The notes beneath the pieces were generated by a model. It was not told where the DNA came from, did no database searches, and saw nothing but the letters and a program-made list of their open reading frames with translations. A stretch of 64,000 nucleotides of DNA from Sthenelais limicola (taxonomy: Eukaryota; Annelida; Polychaeta; Phyllodocida; Sigalionidae): the NCBI GenBank assembly GCA_942159475.1, contig OW804095.1:54650773-54714772 (forward strand), given 5' to 3'. This document shows positions 11,600 through 22,849 of this stretch, piece after piece (within the stretch, counting starts at the first letter, position 1; each line of letters starts with the position of its first letter). The translations under genes and the position numbers were made by a program.

Positions 11600-11815
11600 G
11601 TTACAGGTGGATACAGTGTTACAGGCAGGTACAGAGTTACTGCATGGTGGGTACAGAGTTACTGTATGGTGGGTACAGAGTTACAGGTGAGTGCAGTGTT
11701 ACAGGTGGGTACAGTGTTACAGGTAGGTACATTGTTAAAGGCGGGTATAGTGTTCCAGATGGGTACATTGATACTGGCATGTACAGAGTTACAGGTGGGT
11801 ACATTGTTTCATTCA
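11600..11815. repeat. 17-bp minisatellite
   Basis: About a dozen imperfect copies of GTTACAGGTGGGTACAG, directly adjacent to the 22-bp array but unrelated in sequence. A small reading frame through it is a by-product. Confidence 0.8.
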
Positions 11816-11845
11816 TTTAGAAACATCCACTAATGAAAAACTATT

Positions 11846-12524
11846 TGTAGTGAACCCGGGTCGCGGTGGATTATTAAAGCATTGAAGGATTCGCGCCAAG
11901 TGCAAAGAACAATACAAAAGCATTCATGCTTTGAGATCAGAGTTTATTACTCTCACACATTTATTTACCACATGAGGTTGCAAATTGACATGGCTAACTT
12001 AAACACTTTTAGACTAGCAACCATATATAATGTGTGTGTAGCAGTTTAATTAGGGTGAGTAGAGTGGCCATAAATGATAAAGTCATGCGTGATAGTCCCA
12101 TTTCTGCTACGTCATTAGAAGTGGTGTCCCTACGTCGCACCAGTGACGACGTCACCCGTGGCGCGGCGCGCCCTCTGCCCCGACTGGTCGGTGTTGTCCA
12201 AGCGCTAATAGCGGTGCCTTTCGCACTCGCCAGGTGGCGTCAGGGGTGGCCCTGTGTGATATTTAGGCGGCGAGGGATAGTCTCTTGAGCTCAGCCAACT
12301 CAGTGGGCTACTCCCACTAATGATTCAGCACAGGATTGAAATTAACTCCCTCTTGGCTTCATCATTGAAAAGCAACTGAAAACATTCTTCCTTGGGACTG
12401 GGTATGGCTCTTGTTGTTAACATGAATTAAAGAAAGTTCTTCTGTCTTGCCTCCTTGATGAAAGTATTATTAGTGTAGGCTACATACTACTGGATTCTAA
12501 AGTTAGGACACCCAAAACCCACCA
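11846..12524 (+). repeat. Possible solo LTR with adjacent primer-site-like sequence
   Basis: The segment starts TGTAGTGAACCCGGG and ends near ACCCACCA, just before CTGGCGCCTCTGGGA, which resembles an LTR-element primer-binding site. Inside are a CpG-rich, promoter-like stretch (about 12110-12280, with GATATTTAGG) and an ATTAAAG polyadenylation-like word near 12427. No second copy or clear target duplication was found. An 84-codon frame at 12034-12288 is probably not coding. Confidence 0.25.
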
Positions 12525-12539
12525 GCTGGCGCCTCTGGG

Positions 12540-15500
12540 ACTGATCAGGAGAGAGAGAGTGCTTACCAGATATTCAGACTTCAGTTGCTGTTATCAAGCT
12601 GCAGGGTGCGGATTTATCGACCAGTTGGAAAATATGTATTTCATTTTCTCTGATGGATTGAAAAATAATAAAAGAAATAAAAAATTATGGTGGCCATTAG
12701 CTCGCGCCATTGACATGAATTAGAGAAAAAGTTCAAGCCCCAGCAAGTTTTAAACAAATTATAAATTAATTGTCTGTTTCTTCTTCTACTTACTATCCAC
12801 AATATGCGCTTGACTGGCCCCTTTTCCGACTGTCAACCGTCGTAGACAGGTACACCCCTAGTTTATAAATACCACCAGAATAAAATACCCATAATTCACT
12901 CAACCCATTAAGGATGGCAGGTCTGAAAAGAGGACTCAATTTCAATTTCCCCGCTTTGAGTCTACATCAAGCATTCAGCTGTACAGAGAAATATAAAGGA
13001 GTGATTTTGATTTACTTCGTGCTGAAAAAAAATAAAGTAATATCAGAAAGAAATAGGGCATTCTCGATTAATAGAAGAAATTAGGTTGATTTATATTAGA
13101 AGAAATGTTGATACTAAGGCTGCCCTTTTATTGAGTATGAGTATGATCCTAAGTGCAGTCTACTATATGGTACCACTTTTAAAGATGGCGTCACAAAATA
13201 AGCAGAACCATCTCAAAACTGTAATGAATGGGAGCATAGTATTTTGAGAAAATCGATTGATGTACCAACTAGAGAGCTCAATGCTGAAATGAAAACACAA
13301 AATCTTGATCAGATTATATGATGTACTTTGGTTTGAATTTATTTCATAGACAAATGTATGTATCAAGGTTGAAAACTGTTAAAGAAGAGGGATACAAATG
13401 AATGGCCCAATTATAGATCAATTAATACCAGTTAGAGAAACAACTTCATATTTTTGTTTTTGGTCAGAGTTACGAGGCACATGATGCGGTAGCATTCACA
13501 ATATTGATTACAAGATGTAAATGCCTCCAGAATGATATGTATATGTATGAGTAGTTTTTCCGCCACAGATCCAAAGCCGACCGCTGTGTAGGGTTCCAGA
13601 TACTCTAGGATTATGATATAAGGGTAATGCATGTGTAATGAACTCAGAGCGCACCGGCGTACTGGATATACTTGCGCTAGGGAGGACGACTGAGTTCCGA
13701 AGCTCCCAATACACATCTTAGCTCGACCGCGGACACCACGCCACACTACACATATATAATGGAATAGATAAACTCCACATTATATATAGCTTCATTTCTA
13801 TTGATATTTATAAAATATTTCGTACAACAACCAAGTTTATTGAGATGTAAAAGTTTAAATATTAGTGATATAAGAATTGGGTTTTACTCTACATCTGGAT
13901 ATTGTTATATGAAAGGTAAAATCAAGATCTGGAACGGGAGGAAGATAGAATGTAAAATTTCTATCCCGGAATACATTGGGGAATGGCATAAGCCTACCTC
14001 TTTGTCCATATGACAGAATAAAGATATACGTCATTTAAAAAATGACAATAATGTATCTTTAGATCGGATATAAGTATTTCTCATTTCACATGCAAACTGC
14101 GATCTTGATGCGCAGTAACAAAGTCTTAACATGTCTTAAGATATGGATATTTACACTAGGAATTCAGTATTAGAAGGAAGACAATTCCACTGAGAAGGAA
14201 GATCATTACATATTATATATCTAATGAATGAAAAAGAAAGAAAGAAGACATAAACCTTTTAACGAATAATTGATTAAAACATGCATGAAAATTAAAAATG
14301 ACCCATACAACAAACATGCCATATATATATAGCTCTGATGTCATGTATTCCATTTGAGTCTTTGATTTAAAAGGTCACCGTCAGTACTACATGAACTTCA
14401 ATGTAATCCAACTGTGGTTAGAGATTTGACGGGAAAGATGTTGTCAAGTTAAGCAGCACAGCAAATGGTACCACATGGTCATGCTCTGTCCATTAGACAT
14501 TTGACATTTCTTTACTTTGAATTTTAATCCGTAAAAGTAACATGTTTTGAATTGATGCTACAGTTTGTCCATCAACGTAGATCGATACTCCCTAAGGCTT
14601 TAAACAAACAAACCATATTTTTAAAAATCACACGGGCATACATTGGGTAACGTAGGCGTTACCAACCACTCATGTAGTCCTATTTTTACATCACAAAGCT
14701 AATAAAAAAACACAATAAAAGTGGCAAAATAACAGTGGCTTTCCTCAGGGAGAAATAGAAATTACAACATTTCTGTCACTTGCATGATGCTTTTTCGAAG
14801 TAACTTCTATCTCTCTTTTCAACACTTAAATATGGTACTTTACTCACTGAAAGTATCAATAATACTTTTATAGACTCCCTTCAATATGGAAGATACAAGA
14901 TAAGAACTTGAAAGATAAATTACACTGATGTATAATCAAAATGTTTAGATAAAGGTTTAAAGCGAAATCTAGAAAGTTCAGCAAAAGTTAGTGCTTGGAT
15001 GTCGAGATAATTAAGCCCTCCAAGGACAACCACTGGTTAGTTAGTGTGATAACCCGAATGAGATACGCTTCTGTACCTGTCAGACTTTTAAAGTCGATGT
15101 ACACTCGTTACTTAGTCCCATATATGAGCAGGGAGATATACCAGCATGGTAATTGTATCAATTCACCGTGTGCTTCTGCATGGCTTTGCCTGCCGAAAGT
15201 GCTTTTCAAAGCTATCATTTCAGTACATAAATAATATAATTATATATTAAAATAAATCACAAATGGACCAATAAAGCCCCAGAGGGTGTCTGTTGACAAA
15301 GTTTTCTCAATGAGGTTCCTACTTTGTTGAGATAAAGTAGTCTTATGGAGGCTTTATTCTCAGTGTGCAACTAAATTGGACCAGTATTCTTTAGAGTCAA
15401 AATACGGGCCCATTCGCCACCCCCATTTTCTTGAGAAACAGACAATTTTCTCATACATGTATACTATCAAAACCATTGAACTTTGTTTTCTCTTAGAATA

Positions 15501-16900
15501 TGGAAGCTGTGATCAATAGTTTCTCCATATAGGGAGTGCAAGTAGTCGTCGGCAGAGTTTCATCATCCTCCCTAGACAGGCCCTATACTCTGCAAACCAG
15601 TTTCTACGTTATGGCCCTGCCCCGTTTGGTACCGATTCGGTGGTAGTATGGAGTAACTCGTTGCGGAATAGAGGGCCTACCTAGGGAGGATGAGTTTCAT
15701 AGGCGCGCCATGCACTACACCAGTTTGTTGACTGGACGCACAAAACGCCCATTTACTGTTCCTTCATCACTCCAAGTGATCCTAAGAATTCTGACGACCA
15801 GATATATCATCTATAACGCCAAATCAGTTCAGTCATGACCGCCAGAATGTGAAAACATAGAGAGTGAATACTTACGCCCTCAATGCTAGTTTATTTTCGG
15901 TCAAAAGATCGGTGCAAGTGCGCACCTCGATTAATTTAAATTGCTCGCCGCCCCAATGACACTTGCATGCCATGTTGCACAAAAAATTAGCCATACAGCT
16001 TTTTAGACAGTGAAACCCTCATAACTGCACAGGCTTTTGATTAACTTCTCAAAATGATGCCGTTCAATAGTGTGCGACGTGGTTATATATATTCATTTAT
16101 GCCATTCCTTGGAGACCCGTGAAAGATTTACATTTAGTCACAGAATGTCGTCAATGGTGGCAGAATGGAGGCTAGCAACTATCCAGCTTAACTGTCAATC
16201 TGACCAGAGTTGTACATACATCGACCATTCCGCCAGTATTATCAGTTATTATCTCCAGATTGTTTTTTATAAGTGCTCTGCCGAGTTAATACAGGTTCAT
16301 CACACAAACATACATATGATTTCCATTTCAAACATGATCATACAATAGGAAATTGTAATAATCGTCTGCTAACATAGCCGGTTTTCAGATTAACCGGTAA
16401 AATTAACAAACAATAAGTAGGTTACCGTTACTAAGCTCAGGTAGCTGTCAATGTCCCATCATACAACTCTTTTCATTACATCTGATGTATTTTATACATG
16501 AGTTTCCTTTGACTAGTAATATCACTGTAATAAAATATTTCAGAATTTTGTTCAATCTAGAATACTATAATGATAATTGAAATTTTAAAGTACAATCTTT
16601 AATCCATAAACCTGGACCAGCAATAAAGAGCCATTACGCCTTATGCCTCATTACCAATTTCATTTTAGACAATAACAATTTGAATTAAATACTCGCCAGA
16701 AGGAGAGCAACATACCTGCTGGTATCTGGCAGCAATTAGAATTTCTTTCAAATACACAAACTATTCCCATTACTTAATAGTTGCTTCTAGCATGAGAGCT
16801 ACCACAAATTGACACAATGAACAATACTGGAATCGCCTTTTCCCACGTTTTGAGTAAACATGTACAGGGAAATCCGGCTATAAATACCGGGAAGAAAGAG
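12540..16900. other. Intergenic stretch, no gene recognised
   Basis: AT-rich sequence with scattered short frames of no recognisable family. It contains one fold-back structure (about 15563-15693). Confidence 0.5.
15563..15693. repeat. Fold-back inverted repeat
   Basis: Left arm CATCCTCCCTAGACAGGCCC and right arm GGGCCTACCTAGGGAGGATG are inverted. Weaker pairing continues inward to a centre near GGTACC at about 15629. About 130 bp, no coding content; it fits a small hairpin MITE. Confidence 0.55.
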
Positions 16901-16907
16901 CGTCATA

Positions 16908-16913
16908 TTTATT
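16908..16913 (-). terminator. Poly(A) signal of the UGT gene
   Basis: AATAAA on the minus strand, about 15 bases past the UGT stop codon (16928-16930). It implies a very short 3' UTR. Confidence 0.55.
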
Positions 16914-16927
16914 TTCATAATTGAGTT

Positions 16928-17420
16928 TTATTTTGTAGATTGGCCAACCTTATACCTAAATCGCGGTGGTTTTGTCTCGTTTCCATGGTTACAGTCAGGA
17001 TGACGTTGATACTGATTCAAAATGTCATCAGCATACGTCACATGGTGTCCACTTTTGTTATGGCTGGCTGCTGGCGACGAAGAAGTCACAGATGAATGTT
17101 CGTGAGCAGTGCAATCATATTCATCGCTGTCTTTGCGTTTTTTGTTTTGATACTGCTCAGGAAATAAGCCTTTGAATTTCCTAAAGCACATTTTACAACA
17201 GCAGAATATGAAGACTATAAATGAAATAATGAAAGTCACTAGAAAGAGCAGAACGTCCAACATGTAATACTCATACAGGCTTAGATCGAATGCGGCGCAG
17301 CGTAGGTGACGGCCACCGCCATGTTTGATCACGTGTTCTATCCAAAAAGCAGCACGTTCTCGGGGTTCTTGTGGTTGATGGCGGAAGACCGATGAGACAT
17401 GTAATGCAGCATCTTTATAT
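16928..17420 (-). CDS. UGT: UGT coding exon 6 (membrane anchor and tail)
   Basis: Acceptor TTTTTAG. Encodes YKDAALHVSSVFRHQP, RAAFWIEHVIKHGGG, the membrane helix MLDVLLFLVTFIISFIVFIF and a long Ser/His/Lys-rich tail ending VGQSTK at TAA. Confidence 0.87.
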
Positions 17421-20400
17421 CTAAAAATAATACAGCCAAGAATTTAGTGAGCCATTACTCAGAGTAAAGGGGCAAAGTGCTTATTTGAATCAACTTACAA
17501 AAAGGAAAATACCGTAATGCGAGAATAGAATTATGCAAAACTAATGCAGAACAAAAGGAATAAATCAATGAAACAATCAACGAATAAACCTAGCCTACGT
17601 CGACTCTGAACTGAGACGAGCTGTTAAGTAATTTGGATGTGCACATTTGAGATAAACATATTGCCCACACACCCCAATAGTAAATGTGTTCAAATGAATC
17701 TGAATCAGATGTTTATCTCCGGGTTTATTTTCGACTACTTATATACAAGTTAAAGATGCATACGTGATATTGGATATGAGTATAGAACATTTAATCAGGG
17801 GAATATCTATAGATCTACTTCTTGAATTCTGGATACCAATGCGTTGCTAATCATGTGACAATCAAGAACAAAACTTGTCGTTGTTGGATTGTAGATTTTC
17901 AAAATGATGTAATTTACGGAATTAAGAATCACGAAATGTGAGTTCATTATACTGTTTTCTTCTAAATTTCCCCCGATTTCCATGAATTAACACCCTGTAC
18001 AACATACACTTCCCAAATGATAGAGACTTAGCAATTCTGAACATACTTCTTGTCGTTTACCAATGAAATGATATCCGTTCGCAGGAGTTCGTAAGTCAAT
18101 CCAACATATGACTTCCATAAGAGCATTCCATGACGGGATACACGAATGGCGTTGTCATGTGCATCAGCGGTACTGGGAATAATGAAGGTGGGCACTGCAT
18201 TGTAAACTGCCTCCAATAAACTGTTGACTCCCCCATGAGTTATGAAGGCTCGAGTAGATCGATGACCTGAAATCAAGTATTACTTCAAATATAAACCGAA
18301 ATTTATGATGATTTTAATTTAATATTTGGTCACATTCTGTATGTAATAGATATTATGATAGTACCGCACGAGTAGGTGGTCTGGCATCAAGGATCGCATG
18401 GACCCAAGATGATTCTTTTCACATGGCCCACGAGCCGATAGGCGAGTGGGTTATTATTGAAAAGAATCGTCGAGGGTCCATGCGATCCTTGATGCCAGAC
18501 CACCTACGAGATGCGGTACTATTTTTACTCCACGGTGCTATTAGATTAATTATGAATTATAACACAAAGTCCTTTATTTACTTACGAAGTTACAGCCATT
18601 CTTCTCTCACTGATGCCGGCGACGACGCAATATTGTAGGCCTACTTTGTAGGCCTAACGTCATGACATTAGTAACGCTAGTAAGAGTCATTGACAACGCA
18701 TTTTCCCGCGTGGAAGGGAACCAATCAAATGAGTTTATTTTGCGTGTGGTACAAAACAATGTACCACACGGTATGTACCACACGCCTCTACATACAAATG
18801 TTGTGTGATACACACTTCACCGTTGAGTAAAGAATGGAACTCGCCGCAGGTAATCCAAAATGAATTGGACTTGATTGCTCCGTGGAAGAAGCCTCTGGCA
18901 ACGTGCTTCCTCAGAGGAATCTCTTCCAATACATTTTCGATTACGCGCGGCTCGTTCCATTCTTTCTATGTATTAGTTAATCATGTTTACTGGGGTGGGA
19001 TTTGAAAAAGGGGTGTTTGGAGTGGAAAGTTGTACAACAAAGGTTTTCTTTACATGATGAAAGCTGATATAGAGAACATTCCAATTATGATGGTCTTACA
19101 TTCTAAAAGGTTTCCGTTTGACCTTATACATGGGGTCAAAGGTAAAATTCACGAAAATACAAGGGTAATGTTTAAAATGCTTGCTTGTTGTAACTTTGTA
19201 AAATATGCAGTGATTGTCTTAATTTTGGGGATTTAGTTACCTTTTCAGGGGGCAAGATCACTTCACTATATGGAATGATCAAACGGCAAAAATTAGTGGA
19301 AATTTAGGATATGACTAGGTTTTATTTTATTTTACCAGCTGAATACAAGGAGCTAGCAGGTGATTTCTAATGTTCCATGGAGCGGCTGTCATAGCAACCA
19401 ATATCTGCAAGCATGCAGTACCATCCTAACATGCATTGTTCTCGTGGAAAGGGGTCAAAGGCCATGCATCTCCGTGTACAAACTTGATTGTTTCCCTCTG
19501 CAACTTTTTCTTTGCGATTTCTTTCAGAAATAAAAACAAAAAATCGAATTTTCCACTCATCGTCCTCTATTATAGGAATTTAAATCAACCACGACATGAC
19601 TTTTTAAGCGGTTGGCAGTAGGCTAACCCTCCCTCATTATTTCATGTTAAAAGTTTCAGTTCAAAGCACTGATCATGGAGGAATACCTTTAGTCCAGCCT
19701 CCAATGGGTTTTTTTATATGGTTGGTGAACTAATGTAACATTTCCTTACCGAGAATATCTTTGAGTGGTATCCATGGCATAACCTTTATATTCGCCGGTA
19801 GATTGTCAGGTACGAATTTAGATCCCCAGACGACTCTTTGGGGGAGATCTTTCAGAGCCTTTATAAACATCTCCACTAAGTCTGGCATGAGAGAAAGGTC
19901 TAAAGCTGAACCAAAGCTCACAACAATTATTCCAGCGGGGCCTGCCTCCGAAACGAATTTTTCTAGCTCCTGAAAAAGAATAAAAGGACTTGGTTATTTC
20001 CCACAGGAAAGGATTTACTGTCGAGTCCAGATCGCAAAGGACAAATATTGAGGACCGCTTCGGGTGTTCTTTGCACTTGGTTAAAGTAGATGCGTTAGTG
20101 TAAAATTACGTTATATGTGGGCCTATTGTAATCTTGGTAGCCTACTCGTCTTGTCTCAATAATCAGATTCGCTAGAACTCAACAAGGGAGCAACTAGAAC
20201 AAAGAAACAGGGTTGGCAAGCTATGGTTTTAGCCCCCACTTAGCCTTCCCACTGATCGATGGTCAACAATGTCAAATCCATGTTGATTCACATGTATGAG
20301 TTGACATGTATGTGCCATTCTAAAGTCAGACCCACTCTGACGTCAGAATGCTGGAAGTGCTAAATTCTTTGCATAATAAAAATAAAACAAACCAGAAAAA

Positions 20401-21696
20401 AAATGCTAGCACCTACCAGTGACAATGGTTTTGCAGGCCTTGTAAGCATTCCTCCAACCATAATTGTATTGGGCATCATGGGACGAGGGAACTCAAAAGA
20501 AATGTCTGAGTTAATGAGAAACAACTCGGCTTCCATTCGCAGATCTTGCACAGTCCTTTTTGGTGCAAGTTTGTACTGTTCTGTAAAACGTCAAATAAGG
20601 TACACGTTAAAGTATTTCTTTGATATGTGCAGCTTTGTAAACATGCAAAAAAAATCTTCAGTGTTAGTCATTAAATCATATTCATAAAAAATCAACACTT
20701 TTTTGTATGGTATTGAGGGTACATATAACAGGTAACATTGTATGCCAGCGAACATATGAACATCAAAAATCTAAAATTACCTCTGATGTCATCATACGGA
20801 GAAGTAACTATAGAGATCATAAAATGTCTCATAAACGGAGCCATGACAGCATTCTTCAGCCTTCCAAAGAAATCCATTCTATCAGAGAGGCGAGAGGTGA
20901 AGACTGGTACATAAGACAGAGGAGCTGGAGTGTTTGAATCCGCCAAAAGTGTCAAATAACTGGAACATTCTAGAGTAATGTATTTTACTCCCAGCTTCCA
21001 GGCATAAAGATAACCACAGATGTGTATCTGGTCAATGATGACCAAATCAAACTTAGCCTTTTTATGCTTTTGGAAAAGATCTTTGTTGCGGAGAAGTTGA
21101 TGGCATTCTTCGAGGAATATTTCCCCAAATTTCTTCATGTTCTCACGATTAATCGTTTGGCCTCTCATCATACTGGGTGTGAGCTTTTGTAATTCCTTGC
21201 CATACCATTCGGCATAAGTTTTGTTCATAGCAGATGGAAAGCGGTCTTGTTGGATCAGTTTGGATCTCATGGTTTGCTCTCCTTGCATGATTATCGATAT
21301 ATTATGCCCTGGAAATAATCATTGAACATAAAGTATACGGAGAATTTATCCACACATTAGAATTGGAAAATATTCCTCCCTTTTTAGGGGAGTAGGCCTA
21401 ATAATTAAATAATTCTTAGAGAAATTACAGGCCAAACAAGAGAATTGGCGTGAGCAATGAATAGGCCTACTCAGGCGAAGGTAGCCTACCGGTACTAAAT
21501 AATAAACAGCTTATTTCGATCATTATTTCATTTAATTGGTCTTACCACGATTAGCCAGAGTTTCACCAAGTTTAATCATCAGGTGAAGATTACTTTTACT
21601 ACCGCGACTAACTGGTGGAGTGAGAAGGAGGATTCTATGTGCCTTGCTCATCTCAGCTACGCTTGCGCATATTATCAATGCAATCAAAATATTCAT
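16928..21696 (-). CDS. UGT: UDP-glycosyltransferase (UGT, GT1 family), six coding exons, 591 aa
   Basis: Join, minus strand: 21546-21696, 20781-21308, 20417-20580, 19750-19969, 18047-18266, 16928-17420. All junctions have GT-AG and matching phase, and the lengths sum to 1776 nt including the stop. The family transfers a sugar from UDP-sugar to small lipophilic acceptors in the ER lumen. Domains: signal peptide (MNILIALIICASVAE), N-terminal acceptor domain with FDLVIIDQ (Asp143), C-terminal nucleotide-sugar domain with SFGS and the signature THGGVNSLLEAV, a transmembrane helix at about 481-503, and a basic stop-transfer (KMCFRKFK). Exons of 220 nt occur twice, as I recall for vertebrate UGT genes. 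Oddities: Asn36 sits where the catalytic His is expected; WIPLKD replaces WIPQND; ADAHDN replaces ADQPDN; the cytosolic tail is about 88 residues. It could be an altered-specificity enzyme or a pseudoenzyme; as a gene it is well supported. Confidence 0.88.
18047..18266 (-). CDS. UGT: UGT coding exon 5 (signature motif)
   Basis: 220 nt. Encodes HRSTRAFITHGGVNSLLEAV, then VPTFIIPSTADAHDN, the UGT signature. The D-Q pair that holds the sugar is D-A here. Donor GTATGT; ends in phase 2. Confidence 0.9.
18355..18525. repeat. Fold-back hairpin element in UGT intron 5
   Basis: A near-complete palindrome about 170 bp long. Left arm GGTGGTCTGGCATCAAGGAT with GCATGGACCC, right arm GGGTCCATGC with ATCCTTGATGCCAGACCACC. 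The outer ends ATAGTACCGCA/TGCGGTACTAT also pair, and the centre CCCACGAGCC/GGCGAGTGGG closes it. It has no coding content and fits a fold-back MITE. Confidence 0.75.
18741..18785. repeat. Small inverted repeat GTGTGGTACA/TGTACCACAC
   Basis: GCGTGTGGTACA is followed by two inverted copies of TGTACCACACG within about 45 bp, inside a UGT intron. Confidence 0.55.
19750..19969 (-). CDS. UGT: UGT coding exon 4
   Basis: 220 nt. Begins ELEKFVSEAG, contains IIVVSFGSALD and LPQRVVWGSKF, and ends VMPWIPLKDIL-G. Leu replaces the Gln that normally follows WxP. Donor GTAAGG. Confidence 0.87.
20417..20580 (-). CDS. UGT: UGT coding exon 3
   Basis: Encodes EQYKLAPKRTVQDL, then LFLINSDISFEFPRPMMPN and PAKPLSL, the usual block before the linker to the sugar-nucleotide domain. 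Donor GTAGGT, phase 0. Confidence 0.85.
20781..21308 (-). CDS. UGT: UGT coding exon 2 (acceptor domain)
   Basis: Acceptor TTTCCAG, donor GTAATT. It begins with the remainder of RGH and encodes most of the N-terminal half, including FDLVIIDQIHICG and the conserved TPAPLSYVPVFTSRLSDRM, ending DDIR. Confidence 0.85.
21546..21696 (-). CDS. UGT: UGT coding exon 1 (signal peptide)
   Basis: ATG at 21694-21696, eight bases after a CAG acceptor (exon begins at 21704). It encodes a hydrophobic signal peptide and RILLLTPPVSRGSKSNLHLM, ending ANR-G at the donor GTAAGA. Asn36 (AAT codon) lies 14 residues before the conserved RGH, where the acceptor-activating His normally sits. Confidence 0.85.
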
Positions 21697-22266
21697 CCTG
21701 CAATCTGAAATAAATATATCAGCTCAGTTTCAAGTTGTGTTTGTAAACAGTGTAAAAGAACCTCTTATATATATTTTTTTAAATATTTTTATTGACCACA
21801 AACATTTAGACACTCATTAGTAAATTACGCATGACCATAACAGTTAAACTTATATTTGAAGTATGGTGCTTTTCGTGCGTTGCCAGTTAAGTCCTAGAGG
21901 CTAGACTCTATACTTACTTACTAGTTTCACAAATGTACAGTATACATGTACGGTAGGCCTACGTACAGTACTACTACATTCGCCCTTATTTGAAACCCCT
22001 GAATTGAAATAGCTAGAGACTAGGCCCTAAGAGTAGCTAAGAGTCTAATGTAAGCTAGGCTAGTGTAGCGCTAGAGCCTACTAATTTAGTGGTGTCAGAT
22101 AAGCTGATGCAGGTGGAGGCAGGTTCGCTGCTGGGGGTCGGGAATCGGATTATTCCATTATTTACCCAAGAACCAACCACACACACCATAACATTTTAAA
22201 TCCGTATACTTAGGATAAATTATATCTCGAAACATATATTATATGCACTAAATAGTGAAGACTTAC

Positions 22267-22345
22267 CATCGACACAGAGAGGCAAAATAGGATGCTGCCG
22301 TTCAAACGGCTAGTTTGGTTATACACACATCTATCCGTTCACCAT
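22267..22345 (-). promoter_or_regulatory. UGT: Candidate noncoding first exon of UGT
   Basis: A consensus donor GTAAGT (minus, 22261-22266) directly follows a CpG-containing segment upstream of the first coding exon, whose own acceptor leaves only 8 bases of 5' UTR. A noncoding exon spliced across 21705-22266 fits. The 5' boundary is a guess. Confidence 0.45.
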
Positions 22346-22483
22346 TGAAGGTAAACCGACACGAACCGTTCGTCAATTCGGGCTAGCCGCTCAGCTCTAA
22401 ATTATGGAAAGGCGCTTGAACCCATAACGTTAGCTAGGAATATGAGCCTCCCATAAATAACGTCAGCTAGAGGGCGTGTGTGT

Positions 22484-22625
22484 TGGGGGGGGGGGAGGGG
22501 AGGGGGGAGGGACAGGCGGAGTAGGGATCGAGGGGGAGGGGGAGGAGGGGGGGAGGGGGGGAGGGGGGAAAGGACAGGCGGAGGAGGGGTAGGGGGTATA
22601 GGGGCGAGGGAGCAAGGGAGGGGAA
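22484..22625. repeat. G-rich GGGGGAGG tract
   Basis: About 140 bp of runs of 3-9 G separated by A or short spacers, on the plus strand just upstream of the UGT transcription unit. It can form several G-quadruplexes or a purine-pyrimidine triplex. Confidence 0.85.
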
Positions 22626-22819
22626 CTTGACAGAACTTGAAAACTTTTGAGTTCTATGATTTTGTGACAATTAAGGGGAATTGATTGATTTGAATTGTAT
22701 TTCCATGACTTTTATAATTGTTATACAGTAAATTGGATAATCGTTCTATGTTCAGTTACATTTCTTCCTCGCAGATCATCAAGGATAAGGCCTACTCACA
22801 TTTTTCTGTTAGTTGTTAG

Positions 22820-22849
22820 CAGAGCCATACACCTTGGTGTATGGCTCTG
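22820..22849. repeat. Perfect 14-bp-stem palindrome
   Basis: CAGAGCCATACACC and GGTGTATGGCTCTG are separated by TT, and the whole is flanked by direct repeats of TTAGTTGTTA. Confidence 0.85.

Noticed and set aside
12034..12288. 84-codon frame in a CpG-rich segment
   Set aside because: No recognisable domain, and it lies within a possible LTR promoter region.
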